DNA from: Ceratothoa steindachneri | Lineage: Eukaryota; Arthropoda; Malacostraca; Isopoda; Cymothoidae | Length of the DNA: 64,000 bases | Assembly: GCA_963969495.1 (NCBI GenBank) | Contig: OZ018327.1 | Location: 36,523,282 to 36,587,281 of the forward strand | Direction: 5' to 3' | Shown here: positions 1 through 11,767 of the stretch, piece after piece | How positions within the stretch are numbered: the first letter of the stretch is position 1 | Layout: each line of letters starts with the position of its first letter | Notes under the pieces: generated by a model | What the model was told of the DNA's origin: nothing | What the model saw: the letters and a program-made list of their open reading frames with translations, nothing else | The model's database searches: none | Position numbers and translations under genes: made by a program

Positions 1-1436
1 GTTAACGCCCAGCTGCCTCCCGATTTGAAGAGTCAGCTGCAGCAGTTATTGAGTCACTTTGGAGAGGTGATCTCCGAGATTCTAAGTTGTGCCGCTCAGA
101 TCGAGCATGATATTATTTTAGCCCCCCTGGAGACTATTCGTTCTAACCCGTACCCCCTGCATATCCATTTCAGAGAGGTCTTCAACGCAGAAGTTACTGA
201 ATTGTTAAATTTAAAGATTATAGAACCCTCCCAATATAATTATTATTTCCCCACTGTGTTGGTAAAGAAGTCAGACGGGTCATATAGGCTGTGCGTCGAT
301 TTTCGGAAACTTAATTCGGTGACCTTGTTCGATGCTGAGCCTATCCCCTTGATCGACAAAAACCTCCATCTCTTTGAAGAGGCCAATTACCTTACCGAAT
401 TGGGCCTATATAAGGCTTATTATCAAATTCCCCTTAAAGAAGGTGTAAAGAGATACACGGCTTTCTCCACAGACAAAGGCTTAATACAGTTCTGCCGTCT
501 CCCTTTCGGCTTGGTGAAGGCTTGTAGTAATTACAACCGCATGATGCAAAGAATATTAGACGGGTTGGCAAACGTGACTTTTTATTTCACTAACATTTAC
601 GTTGCAACTCGCGAGTGAGACCATCACGTGATCCCCCTCCGGGCCCTGCTGCGTCACCTGCGCGAGCACGGACTCACAATCTGTCCGAGCAAGTCCCATT
701 TTGCTTATAGTACGATTAACTACTTTCGCTTTCACATTGGGAACAACCGATTGGGCCCCCCAGGAGGCCAAAATCTGCCCCATTGCAGAAATGCCCCGTC
801 CGTCCAATAAGAAGCAGCTGAGATCCTTCATGGGATAGGTTTCTTTCTACCGCCGCTTCATCCCCCATTTCGCTTTTCTCTCAGCCCCTTTGTGTGACTT
901 GCTGAAAAAGAAGTCTCCGGAACACCTTGTCTGGTCCCCATTAGCTTACTCCCACTTCGAACAGTTGAAGGGAAAATTAGCTTCCGCCCCTATCCTCCAG
1001 CTCCCCAACCCTAAGAAGACATTTGGTATCAGAACCGATGCTAGTAATGAAGGGTTAGCTTGCGTTTCACTCCAGTATAGCGATGATGGCGATAGTTATC
1101 CCGTCGCCTACGCTAGCCGTAAGGTTCTCCCGCGCGAGAAAAATTGTGCTGTCATCGAAAAAGAAGTTCTGGCCAATTATATGGGACATACAGGAGTTTA
1201 GAATGTATTTATTAGGGAAAGAGTTCTTTGTAGAGAGGGATCACAAGCCTCTCGCACATTTGCGAGATGTAAAAAGCAACAATGGTCTCCTTATGCCCTG
1301 GAGTTTATACCGCCAGGAATATCAATTTAAAATTAATTATATGAAAGGATCCGAGAATTGTTTTGCGGATAGCCTGAGTAGGAATCTCCTAGAGCCTACC
1401 CAAACTAATCTAGGATCAATTTTGTCCTTTTAACTT
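1..1436 (+). pseudogene. Ty3/gypsy pol relic: reverse transcriptase and RNase H, 5' end outside window
   Basis: An LTR-retrotransposon polymerase that would copy element RNA into DNA. The first frame (to the stop at 616-618) shows RT blocks: LVKKSDGSYRLCVDFRKLN near 259-315, TAFSTDKG near 460-482 and LPFGLVKA near 500-522. The Asp expected before the YYQIP block is Gly (LGLYKAYYQIP), and the YxDD position reads YFTNIYV (about 580-606), so both metal-binding sites are lost. After frameshifts RNase H follows: TDASNEG near 1,034, then in another frame DHKPLAHLRD near 1,240 and NCFADSLSR near 1,355. The reading ends at 1,433 with no integrase. The FDAEPIP block and a pol that ends with RNase H would suit a Gmr1-like order with integrase upstream of RT, but a deleted integrase is equally possible. 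The element is dead. Confidence 0.88.
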
Positions 1437-1907
1437 TTATGTTTAACTTTGTTTCTTTCATTTAAAATGTATATATTCGGGATGATAAGTTTCTCTGTTC
1501 ACAAATCAAGAACGATCTGGTAATATATTATATCGTTTGGATCAATTAATTCCCTGTATTTTGTATTTCCTTTTGTATCTTTTTGTATTGTGTTTTTTCT
1601 AAATCTTTTGCGTATGTTATATTTTTTTTTAGCTCTAGGTCGTTATTGACCTTAGGTGATCGAGCCCCGTTTGACCTAACATTAGTCCTTGAAGCCCATG
1701 TGTTCTTTGTCTGTGTCGAATTCACTTATTCCCTGTGTCCCTGGATACTCATTGCACGCAAATAAGTCCGAGCCACTAAAGTTCGTCCCGTTCAAGGTCA
1801 GGTATCCCCCCATTGCCCACCCTACCCCCTGAGGTCGTGAAAAGTTGAGACTTTTAATACCCATCTAGCGGCTGTCAGATGTCACTTTTTTTAAAAAGTA
1901 CTATCTT

Positions 1908-2757
1908 GGGAGTGGAAAAGTTGTCGAGAATAGAGGTTCCTTGCCGCCATGTGCCCCGTCGAAACCACGAGGTCAGTCAACGTGAGCGAGAACCGGAGAA
2001 CAGCCAGAAAGTCAAACTGTTTTCTGCGATAAGCGAGGGATTGGAATCTTAAACGCGCGCCCCTGTCGCCTCCCGGGGCGTTATCAAGAAACGCCCGCGG
2101 AAATACTTCTCATCACTCAAGCGCTCTGTTGGTCCAAGGAGAGGTTCCTCCCGCCCACCCCTTGGCGGAGTCAGTAACGGTTCATGGTGGTCCCTATATA
2201 TTGTTGGCCCCAATTGGGCATCGACAGTATAGGCCTGCCTTTCACAACGAAACACTTCATTCTCGATCGCTCTCCATTTCCCTACGAGCCCGAAGACTAG
2301 AATTATACTGAAGGATCTGAGTCCCAGTCAATTGGCCCATCCTTGGTTTCGGTACATTTCGTTTGGCACGAATACTTTCTCCAGTTAGTGGTAGTACTAG
2401 AGGTTAAACTCCCCGTGGTTAAAGTCCCTCGAATAAACATCCGATCCCCGTTTCATCTCTCAGAGCCTTGAATCCAAGCTAGGCTGAGACGAATTATCTG
2501 TGGCTTCTTTGCCAGTCATCTCTGTGTGCGTACGTACAGAGGCTCGTATAATAGCCTCTCGACCACCCCCGTAGAATTCGCTCCGAGTAGCACTGTTAAA
2601 TCAATTATTGTAAACATCGAGTATCCATCGCCATTATTCCATTTTAAACTATTTATTGTGTATACTGTGTAAATATTAATGTTTATTTTTGTTCCTACTT
2701 TTGCATAAGCCTCATAGCCCGCAGCCTTCATTAGTTTAATAACGGCCAACTACACGC
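1908..2757 (+). repeat. possible 3' LTR of the upstream gypsy relic
   Basis: A purine-rich tract (1,908-1,920) precedes TGTCGAG at 1,922, and a candidate end ACA lies at 2,755-2,757, giving a TGT...ACA unit of about 836 bp. It contains a TATA-like CTATATA at 2,194-2,200 and AATAAA at 2,432-2,437 in the right order for an LTR U3-R-U5. The partner LTR lies outside the window, so the boundaries are inferred. The 1,437-1,907 spacer between pol and this unit is AT-rich and holds no recognisable gene. Confidence 0.35.
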
Positions 2758-3190
2758 TATCGTTTGTATTTAAAATCCCTCGCACTCCTTCAGGAAATGT
2801 TAGTCCCCAACTTCTCCCACTTCTATCCCCCATATCTGTCGTGACCCGTGTTGAGTCTAGGTCACTCGTTTGACCTTGAACGCCCACGCATCTCGGGTAG
2901 AAGTGACGTATATGTTGGTGGTCATTCTACGACAAACAGCAAACGAGGAAACATTTAAAACACAAGTATTCAAAGCTCGTACGAACACAAATCATAAGAG
3001 CAAAGGCTCGAATGATAAAATAAAAAAAATCATAAACTGTGAAACAAATCTAAAAGCAAAATGAAAGCGTTTACCAGGCAACCTGGCACAAATCGCCATC
3101 ATCCTCATTCAAATAATTTTTCCATAATCCTCCCCCCTCTCCTCATCTATGAATATTATCACCATCACTTATCCTCCTCTTACACAATTC
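2758..3190. other. no recognisable gene
   Basis: Mixed-composition sequence with only short open frames (for example 2,870-3,064) that show no family features. A pyrimidine-rich stretch lies at about 3,110-3,200. Confidence 0.5.
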
Positions 3191-3914
3191 TTTCACCTCT
3201 TATCCTACCCCAATCCCACGCAGCTGTGAAATGACCCATTCGTGAAGCGTAGTGAGGTAAATAAAGCGATCTACACCTGTGTTAAAAAAATATGGACCAA
3301 TAAGATCATCTCCAGTAATCGCTGGCCATATCATCAAGTGTGAAAGGTGTTCGATTTCTTCATCATAATGTGTGTTTTCCTCAGACCAGAAATAAATACT
3401 GCTTAGACAAATGGACCAATCATCCGGAAAAAATCTTTCTTGATTCAAAAATAGGAAATTTTCGTCAAAGAGATTTATTTGCATGCAACTTCATGTGCGT
3501 TCATATCCACATCGGACAACTCGTTCATATATGACTACTTAAATGGTTTCAATCGCAAATCTCGTTTCATAATTTTTCTGACTGTTACCAGGGGAATACC
3601 AGGATCAGATCTCATTCGAGTAGATTGGTTAGGCTTGGTGCATGACGGCCAGAACGTTTTGCGTCAAGGACACTTCTAAGGCAAAACTCCTTCTCCCAAG
3701 CATATATGGTGTGATGCTTTGGGGTAGGCTTATTTAATCGTATAGCTTCTAGCCATATACCTTGTCTAGCATGACTATGCACCTATACACTGGTTAATTT
3801 TTCATTACTATAGACCTACGTATCAGCCATGATGTCAATCAATCTGAAATAGACAAAGTATTATGGTTAAAAATTAAATATAATAGTGCCCAGGGGCTTT
3901 TTACCCACCCTGTA
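3190..3914 (-). pseudogene. Tc1/mariner-superfamily transposase relic with one terminus
   Basis: Minus-strand remains of a DDE transposase of the IS630-Tc1-mariner superfamily. The frame 3,484-3,200 includes GDDLIGPYFFNTG, the segment that lies between the first and second catalytic Asp in these enzymes (compare 'ADGLIGPYFF'). Upstream, around 3,500-3,620, a different frame reads TVRKIMKRDLRLKPFK, matching the end of the N-terminal helix-turn-helix region. Several frameshifts separate the pieces and no catalytic triad can be assembled. At the 5' side a terminus-like TACAGGGTGGGTAAAAAG (read on the minus strand) starts at about 3,914. I find no matching end on the left, so the copy is truncated. 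Confidence 0.6.
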
Positions 3915-4405
3915 CAAATTATAGTTATTGAGATTGTTCGCCCCACGTGAGGAAAGCCGTTGGTGAGGCCTCTTTTAATGTTCTGGATCTCTTCGCGCTA
4001 ATTTCGGATGACCAGAAAGGATCCAATAGGAACGGTTTATATGGTATTACCCCATTAGCATTAATAGTGAAAATAATAAATTTGATTTAATCTTAATAAT
4101 GAAATCTAATCATAGAAATCCTAAATAATATCAGCATTAAGAGAGTTATGTGCACTTTTCTATGCGTTTATGTATACGGTAAAAATAAATGTACAAAATA
4201 CAATTGAATTGTATTAAAAAAAACCCCGATTTTCCAATCTCCTGAAAACTGTTTCTCAGTTCTCTCTTTAAACATCTCTCAATTTTATTTTCAGATATTT
4301 TCCTCCCTATGATACATGTTTAGCCGTTATGCTTTTCTTAATTAATAACCCCAAATAATTCAAACTTCCCGAGGATGTCATAAGTAAATAACGAAAGTAT
4401 AGAAT
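3915..4405. other. no recognisable gene
   Basis: AT-rich spacer with no coding signal, terminal repeat or tandem structure that I can support. Confidence 0.5.
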
Positions 4406-4690
4406 AAACAAGATCAACAGACATAAGTTGCGTGCTCTCAATTATTCTAATTTATGACCATATGACCTTCAAAACTAACTTTCAATAATTCCCGGACTAA
4501 CCTTGGGAGGACTTTGACAATTATATCATTCGAGAGAGAATGAAAAACAACATTAAGGTTTCAAATTTCGGTAGAATTGGCCGAAAATTACGATGTTATG
4601 TCAAATAATTCCCGGACTAACCTTGGGAGGACCTTGGCAATTATGTTACTCGAGAGAGAATGTAAAACAACATAATTCAGGAGATCATCC
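4405..4690 (+). repeat. dispersed repeat (partner at 62.47-62.69 kb) with an internal 120-bp duplication
   Basis: The block from the GTGCTCTCAATTATTCT segment through the CCTTGGGAGGAC and AACAACAT segments matches the reverse complement of about 62,480-62,680. Within this copy the part beginning AATAATTCCCGGACTAA occurs twice (about 4,485 and 4,604), a 120-bp tandem duplication that the other copy lacks. Function unknown; probably a non-coding mobile-element fragment. Confidence 0.7.
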
Positions 4691-5404
4691 ATTTAACAGA
4701 GATTTGAGGGTCTTTCCCATAGCACCAGACGCCACCATGATAAATTAATCAATTCTGAATCCAAACCAGGAAACCGTTTCACTGACAGCGGTTCGAGGAG
4801 GTGGGGGAGGGGGGGGACTTGCCCACGCTTCTTCATTGAGCAGAGCTCCCCACCATTGGGGGCGTTGATTCATATTGGCAAATTGAAGCGAACAATTCAA
4901 ATTTTGTACGAACTCAGCCCCAAAAGATCAAGGCTGAAGAATGTAGGATTTTGACTCCCCCCCCCCTTAATACAGTTGAATAGGGTCTAAATATTAAGGG
5001 AATGGTAATCTCCCTCCCCCCCCCCGTGCAAGAGGGGGCCTTCTATGGACTATTATTAACAATGGCATCCAGAGGAGCGACATGCCCTTCCTGCCCCAGT
5101 ACCCGCGAAGATGTCTGGTGTGGAATGGGCAACGATAGGATAGTTGACATATAGATAACATGGTGCCCTTCCGGCCCCATCACAGAGACTGGTAACTGTT
5201 ACCACTTGAGTCGTCGTTGTCTCGCGGGTACCCAAGGCACCAGGCTTTAATAGTGTTGGGCATTGGGGTGCGATTAGTGCGGCGACCGGTTTGCGCCCTA
5301 ATAACCCCATTCTCCCGTGCGATGGACTCCTGCGACCACACTGGAGGGCATAAGGTTGAACTGCGTTAATGCGGGCAGGATTTAATGCCCTTTTGGCAGT
5401 CAAG
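4691..5404. other. GC-richer spacer with G/C homopolymer runs, no gene
   Basis: Contains G-runs at about 4,800-4,817 and C-runs at about 4,958-4,967 and 5,015-5,026. A frame on the minus strand (5,403-5,056) shows no recognisable domain and is not treated as a gene. Confidence 0.5.
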
Positions 5405-5600
5405 TCGGCTAATTTTGTAATTTGATTTGTAATTTATTTTTTAATTTTAATTTTGAATCTAATTTTTTCATTTTTAATTTAATTTAATTTTAATTTATTT
5501 TTACTTTTAATTTAATTTCTAATTTAGTTTTTATTTTTTAAAAATTTTAATTTAATTTTTATTTATTTTTTCAAAAGTAATTTTAACTCATTTAAAAAAA
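5405..5600. repeat. TTTAAT-type low-complexity tract
   Basis: Nearly 200 bp built from variants of TTTAATTT and AATTTTAA. Simple-sequence expansion without coding potential. Confidence 0.85.
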
Positions 5601-5904
5601 AACGCAATAGCAACGAGGCCGTATAAATTTTGTGAGGAGAGATCTGTAAAGAAAGTGAAAATGTGTGGAAGATATTTGGGCACAGATACTAACTACTACA
5701 GGAATTGCGGCCGGGATGGCGAACTGCGGTTGTTGGGGCAAGGAGGGTGGGGGGGGAACCGAGCTTCCAGGGTTCACTTGACCTCCCTTTGCGGGTGCTT
5801 AAAAAGATATATACGGAAAATAAGGTGATGGGGAGTAAGATAAAACCCAGAACCCAAACCGGAGCCACGGAGCCAAGAAGGGAGAGAGATGAACCAGCCC
5901 CTCT

Positions 5905-5972
5905 TCTCGGTCCCGACCAGGAATGAATGGACAAAAGCTGACTGGCGACTAGCCTGCGATATTAGTCGCCGG
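5905..5972 (+). repeat. short dispersed core, copy 1
   Basis: Shares AAAGCTG, then GGCGACTAGCCTGCGA and a diverged tail with 52,225-52,275. About 65 bp are conserved and the flanks differ. It may be the conserved part of an old SINE. The surrounding 5,600-7,200 otherwise shows only short anonymous frames. Confidence 0.5.
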
Positions 5973-7200
5973 CCGAGGAAATATGTGAGAATGAACTTGT
6001 AGAGAAAGTGTCGAAAAGAGGCTAAAATGGAAAGGTCGAGAAGTAATACAGCGCAGGTAGGCTGAATCTAGTTTGACATTAGGGGCGAGACAGAGTGCCA
6101 CTCTTCTAGGCTAATTAGATGCCACCAGGAAGAACACTTGACATAAGAAATGGCCCTCTAAATAACAGATATGTTTTTCCCTACCACAACCGCATCCTTC
6201 AAATATACCTGCAACCATTAATGTTGAAATCTACATACCTGTCAAGGCGATCAGTATGTAAGCTACCATTCCATTGACTTCAACATTCGACGAAAACGTT
6301 TCGATGGTCACTTGATTCATGATAAAATTTATCAACATGTCAACATTCGGTATGTTAGTAATCCATTAGGAATATGGTGTTTATTTGATTATAAAGTACA
6401 CGACCTATTACATGCTGTTATATGATATGCCCCTCGCAAAAGTAGAGTAGATAAACGTTGAAGGATATGGGAGGCAAGCTATGAAGAGATCTGTTCACAT
6501 AGAGACTCTTCTGCATGGATTAAAATGCCAGAAACCTGTACGTATTTTACAAACAAAAGTGCCCGTGAAGGAGAAGTAAGTCCAATAAGTCCAAGAGGTA
6601 GTGAGGTGTTCCATCTAAGGCTGGTATTAGTTTGCGGGAGAGTAGATAACAGAATTGGAGACCTGCGAACAGTAAATGGTGTATTTTATAACACTCTCAA
6701 GGATCCTGCACTGCAAGGAAACCTATTCGAGAATGATAACGAGTACCAGGGTAGAGATGTATGACAGGCATCATTGGCACAGATACCCTCACAACTGACA
6801 CATTTATTAATTTGCCCATTTACTGCGTCTACTACTCTCAAATTTTAGTATCAGTTTGAAGAACGAAGAATTAAAAATTACCTCAGAGCTGATCTTCGAG
6901 ATGTTGCTGTCCAATAAGCATGAACTTATATTGATTGAATTAACTCTCAACTCATTGATTACTTTGTCAAGATCTTGATCATCATACTCCCGACCTGACA
7001 AAAACGATCAACAAAATGTTCTTGATCCTGTAAGACAGGTGGCAAGTTTGATTTTAATGCGACCACTTTGTGGTTGTTAGCGGAATAAGAATAATCTGAG
7101 ACTGAACATTCAAAATAAGGCAGATTGAAGGAAACGACGCAAATAGGATAATTTTCACCAAAAAAAATTAATAATGGAAATTTTAGATTAATATGTTGTT
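5973..7200. other. no recognisable gene
   Basis: Open frames at 6,525-6,764 (+) and 7,001-6,807 (-) have no recognisable motif. No terminal inverted repeats or tandem arrays were seen. Confidence 0.45.
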
Positions 7201-7227
7201 AATAGAGGGTGGCCAAAAAACCCGAAA

Positions 7228-7275
7228 CAATAGGCTTCACTTCTTAATTCAACAATTAAGAAATGAAGCCTATTG
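7228..7275. repeat. 22-bp near-perfect inverted repeat (hairpin)
   Basis: Arms 7,228-7,249 and 7,254-7,275 are complementary with one mismatch and a 4-nt loop. RNA from either strand would fold into a compact stem-loop. No element ends or coding sequence are attached, so its role is unknown. Confidence 0.85.
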
Positions 7276-7479
7276 AAAGGTTGGGGTGGGGGCGTTTTAT
7301 GGGGTCACCATGTATTTCGCCCCTACAACCATTTCGTAATGGTTGTTTCTATTGAATTTAATTGATTCTTTAAAACTTAGACTTCAACTAGTTGCCCGTA
7401 ACGTAGGGTTGGCGCGCTTCAACGCGACTAAATACCCCCCCCCCAGCATTTTTCCCCGCAAGGGGTTAGATGGGATAGG

Positions 7480-7655
7480 GGGTAATGCCCCTACTACAAC
7501 TGAAACATGGTGGAGTAGCGTGCTCTCTCAACCCCAGTGCCCCATGAGAGAGTGGGGGCTTTCTCGGTTTTTTTGCACCTCGTTGAATCCCATTATCTTT
7601 TCCAAGCCTGGTTAGGCCCAACTAAGGGTGAAAGAGGGCGTTAAACTTTCCTAAA
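7480..7655 (-). repeat. dispersed repeat family A, copy 1
   Basis: Read on the minus strand it begins TTTAACGCCCTCTTTCACCC and ends TTTCAGTTGTAGTAGGGG. Related copies occur at 47,785-47,865 (-), 49,820-50,010 (+) and 60,925-61,085 (+). About 180 bp long, non-coding; possibly a SINE or MITE. Confidence 0.75.
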
Positions 7656-8870
7656 TAAATAATAATAACCTATCCTTTTGTCAATGCCAAATTGTCGAAG
7701 GGTGCCAAATTTGCCCTTCATAGCAATGGGGTGCCAAGCACGCCCCTTCACAAACTCCCTCCATGCACACCGATCATTCACGCTATCATCCATTCCCTCC
7801 CCAGTCAGCTTTTCTTCTCTCACACAATCAACTCACCATTACATGGTCTTCCAACCTTTCTTACACACTCACTCTCGGCCATTCCCTCCACAAGACTATT
7901 TCCCCTTCATTCTTCTTCCATGTCCATTCCACCTCAAAACACTTTCAGTCACAACATCATTCACCTTCTTCTTCACACTATAAACATCTCACACCCACTC
8001 ATCCTTCACTCTATGCACCTTTCTCACACCAAGCATCCCTCTCAACATCCCATCCACAGTCTCACTCGAGAGATCTTTCCTTCTCCTGCCATACTCCAGT
8101 CTCACTCCCATACACCAAGATTACACCAGCATACTCATGCACCAGCTTCTTCCTAATACCCCCCACCACACTCACACCCTTAGCCTTCACTAGCACATTT
8201 TTACCATTTAAAATCTTGCCATTGCACATCTGCTTCATCTGTACCATCATCGCTTACAATGCATCCTAGGTACAACCTCACACTCGTTCAAGAATGACGT
8301 CACATTCTCACACGCAAGTACCATTTCCCTCCTCTTTACATTCACTTTTACCCTCCTCCTTACACACCCAAAAAAGGCTACACTCTCAGCAACCTACACC
8401 AGGTCATCAACGCATACCAACATAGAACACATCTTTCACCATTCCTCCCCAACCCCGCGATCAAACTCCTCCTCCTCGGTCATCTTTCACCCTAACTGAC
8501 GCTTTAATTTCAACATTATTACAATTTCACATCATACAATAATTTACCATTCACTCTAGCCTAATTAGCCCCTGCTATATCTCTTTCTCCAGGTCCATAA
8601 ACTCATCATACACTTTACTTCTTTACTCCTTGTTTGTAAGCGAACCCTTGATCCACACATACTTTACCCGCCCTCACCTTCCTCCCACCTGTGCTTCATT
8701 CCCTATCACTCTCTTAGTTATCCTTCTTACACTCCCACTCAGAATTTCTTCCATACACTTTGGCCTATAACACAGTAGATTTCTCCCCCTGCAGTTCTCG
8801 CATTCACGTATCTCCCCTTTACCTTTATACAATGGCACTACTGCACTCCTGCCGTCTCTTGGCACCCTTC
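7650..8870 (-). pseudogene. non-LTR retrotransposon (LINE) reverse transcriptase relic
   Basis: Minus-strand decayed RT. Starting at about 8,865 it reads VVPLYKGKGEIRECENCRG, the conserved RT block usually written VPLYKGKG...CxNYRGISLL. Further along, 8,250-8,062 reads VILVYGSETGVWQEKERSLE, the post-RT segment (LLYGSETW...KxxxRxxE) seen in many arthropod LINEs, and 7,823-7,700 contains DRCAWREFVKGRAW, matching the far C-terminal end. Frames change repeatedly, and the polymerase YxDD block is not readable. The long plus-strand frames over 7,680-8,270 are antisense shadows of this C/T-rich relic. A 5'-truncated, old copy. Confidence 0.75.
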
Positions 8871-8984
8871 CACTTTCAAATACCTTACAACAGAGCCCCT
8901 AGACCCATTGCATAACACACCAACACTTTTTAGACCTTCCATTACACTAAAACCCTCTTTCAACTAACAAGGATATCGCTGCTA

Positions 8985-9322
8985 AGATTAAAATTTAAAA
9001 TCTAAAAAAAAGCAGCCATGGTTAATTTTTTAAAATTTTCTGAACTTCTGCAATTATAATAATTTAAAAAGGAACTCGAAACTAAATTTTCCCCCGTTCA
9101 AAATATGTTGCTAAAATATAGTTATAGAAGAAGATATATAAAAATAAATTTTGAGGTTTTAAAATTTGACAAAATTTCGATACTTATATTTATTTCTGAA
9201 CTTCAACATTTTGTTTTTTGATATAAAAGAATTATTAGAAATAACTTTGATAAAAAACATAAGTCATAACCAAACTAAGATGAAATTATTGTTCAAATAC
9301 TCAAAAAAATCCCCTTCTTAAA
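8985..9322 (-). repeat. dispersed repeat family B, copy 1
   Basis: Reverse complement of 36,412-36,790 with strong similarity, including the segments CCCCTTCTTAAAT, AAAACATAAGTCATAACC and GCAGCCATG. Further copies are at 44,690-45,110 and 50,225-50,690. No coding capacity seen. The CACTG-ended element at 9,326 starts immediately beside this copy's edge. Confidence 0.8.
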
Positions 9323-9325
9323 TAA

Positions 9326-11767
9326 CACTGGTCAACACACATTTTTCATCAGAGACCTTACTATACTTTTCTAAATGCATTTTCCATGTTGAATCCGAAT
9401 CTATCTTCGGTTTTGATCTAGCACGTACCGTTTTTAAGATATGCCCCAAATTCAAAATGGCCGCCGTATTGCTCTATTGCATGCATCATTATTGTACTGC
9501 TAAGATGAGCAAACTAGATGCTTCGTGAGTTCTTGCTGGTTAAAGGGGTATAGAGAAGAATTCATTTACATTTGAAACCCGCATGCATATTTTGCGCAAT
9601 TATTTATAATTCTGTTTTATGCTTTCAGGTTCCTCATGTGATGTGCATCTTCTAAGCTGCTTCTTCTCTGTTGATCATAAGAGGATTCCAAATATTTCCA
9701 CAAAGCAGTAACAATGCCTCGAGAGTGCAAAAAGCATCCAGATAAATTCTGTTATGTATGTGGGCATTTTACAACAAAATCTCAGTAGTGTACTATCCCC
9801 AATGATATAAAGAAAATGTACAAACTCTAATTCGGTTGCCCTCTGGGTGACCAAGATAGAGCATGGGCACCACAACAAATTTGTACTTCCTGCTCTAATG
9901 GATTACGTGACTGGATTAACAAAAAGAAAGCTTAAATGCCCTTCGCTATTCCTATGATATGGAGAAAGCCCAGAGATCATCTCAAAGATTACTATTTCTG
10001 CAGTGTGACCACAAAAGGGTTTTCTTCAAAGAACAAGCACCAAATTATTTATCTAACCATGGATTCGGCGTGCAGACCAGTTCCACATGATGTATCTTTG
10101 CCAATTCAATTCCAGTTCCACCTGATGATATCAGTGATGATAGCAGTACTGAAGGTGCATGCACATTAGATGCGGATGTTGAATATGAGGATGCTAATTC
10201 TGAGCCAAAGTTATTTACTCAGGAAGATTTGAATGATCTTGTGAGACATCTGTCACTGTCGAAGGAGAAAGCAGAACTTCTAGCATCTCGACTACAGGAA
10301 AAAATTTTACTCGAGAAAAATGCGCATGTGAGTTACTTTAGAAAGCGTAATCGTGATTTAACTTCATTCTTCACAGTTAATGGACCTCTCTACTACTGCC
10401 ATGATATAACTGGATTGTTCGAAGCCTTGTCACAAACATATGAGGCGTCGCTTTATTGATGCTTCTAAGACGAGTCTGAAAGCTGTCCTCTTGCACAATG
10501 GCAATGAAAAGCCTTCCATTACTATCGGCCATTCTGTCCACCTTAAGGAGACATATGACAATATGGATATTCTTCTTAAAGCCATAAACTACCAACCCCA
10601 TCAGTGGTACATCTGTGGTGATCTAAAAGTCATAGGCATGGCTATCCCTCTTCCTGTGGGATAGCCGTGCCACTGCAAAACATTATGACAAGCGTGACTG
10701 GTCACTTCGATCTACATATGAGCCTGGAATAAGCAGTGTTGAGTCTGTTCCCCTGGTAGAGCTTTAGAAAATATATCTGCCACCTCTTCATTTGAAACTA
10801 GGTCTAATGAAAAACTTCGTGAAAGCAATGGCTAAGGACAATTCTCAGGGATTCCAATATCTGTGCAAAAAAATTTCCCAGCTGAGCGCGTCAAAACTAA
10901 AAGAAGGCAGGTTTTAGCAGACTCTGACTTCGAGAAGACCCTCACTCCTCTTGAACTAAATGCATGGCTAGCCTTCAGGGGGTTATGTGCAAACCTTCTG
11001 GGGATCAACAAGTCACCTGCATACAGAGATGGCGTGGAAAACCCTCTTCAATCCTATAAAGAAATGGGATGCCGTATGTCACTTAAAATCCATTTCCTGC
11101 ATTCGCACCTAGACTTTTTTTCAGAAAATCTTGGAGCCGTAAATAACGAGCAAGGTGAACGTTTCCACCAGGATATCAAGACCATGGAAACTCGCTATCA
11201 AGGATTTTGGAATCAGAGTATGATGGGAGATCATTATTGGATGTTGTATCGTGATAATCCTGAGAAAAAATTCAAACGCAAATCCCATGCACAACGTTTA
11301 TGAATTCAAGTTTTGACTTATTAGCCCTTCAACCATTGTTTACCATTCTTATACATGCAATATAAGTACCATTAACTTTATGATTCTTGTGGAATAAACA
11401 AAACATGGCTATTTATTTTTATCATATGTTTACGCCTAAAGAGAATGATAAATTTTAGAGTTTCTATATCTTAAATGCATCATTTTGTGTCAGTTCAACT
11501 TCTCAATGCACATGGAGATATGCAGAAGGCAATTTTTTTCTAGCAATGGTGCTATGCAACCATATATCACCAGTTTCGGCAAAGAAATAAGAGTAAAACG
11601 CTACATTCTATCAGCGACGGTGGTCATATTGCATTTTCGAATATCTCGAAAACCTGATGTGCTAAAGAAAAACTAAAGTCAGATTGGAAATCAGCGAGAA
11701 AAGTGCCATGAGAAAAGTTTGCTCAGGTCCCTGATGATTAAAAGAAGTTCAAATTTATTGGTCAGTG
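9326..11767 (+). mobile_element. CACTG-ended DNA transposon, copy 1
   Basis: The left end CACTGGTCAACA (9,326) and the right end, which reads CACTGACCAATA on the minus strand (ending 11,767), form short terminal inverted repeats matching copy 2 at 37,720-40,033. Flanking triplets are TAA (left) and TTA (right). Copy 2 has TTA on both sides, suggesting a 3-bp target duplication. The interior holds one broken transposase gene. CACTG termini with 3-bp duplications resemble the EnSpm/CACTA (CMC) group, but that assignment is my inference. Confidence 0.75.
9714..11303 (+). pseudogene. broken DDE-type transposase of the CACTG-ended element, copy 1
   Basis: Starts at ATG 9,714 with a cysteine-rich head (CKKHPDKFCYVCGHF) suggesting a zinc-binding DNA-binding domain, and is soon stopped. 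Downstream blocks match copy 2: PMIWRKPRDH (about 9,950), LSKEKAELLASRLQEK (10,250), WYICGDLK (10,605), WDSRATAKHYDKRDW (10,660-10,710), PPLHLKLGLMKNFVKAM (about 10,780-10,830), and HFLHSHLDFFSENLG then EQGERFHQDIK (11,090-11,190). The conserved D in GDLK, C/WDSRA, HxxHSH and GERFHQD suggest an RNase-H-fold transposase. Many stops and frameshifts make it non-functional. I recognise the protein family as widespread in invertebrate repeats but cannot name it securely. Confidence 0.7.

Noticed and set aside
3940..4690. Direct repeats read as possible LTR ends
   Set aside because: The duplicated unit is only 120 bp with no TG...CA ends or coding interior; a tandem duplication inside a dispersed repeat explains it.
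7680..8270. Overlapping plus-strand frames rich in Ser, His, Pro and Thr
   Set aside because: They are antisense to the reverse-strand LINE RT relic, whose conserved blocks are readable.
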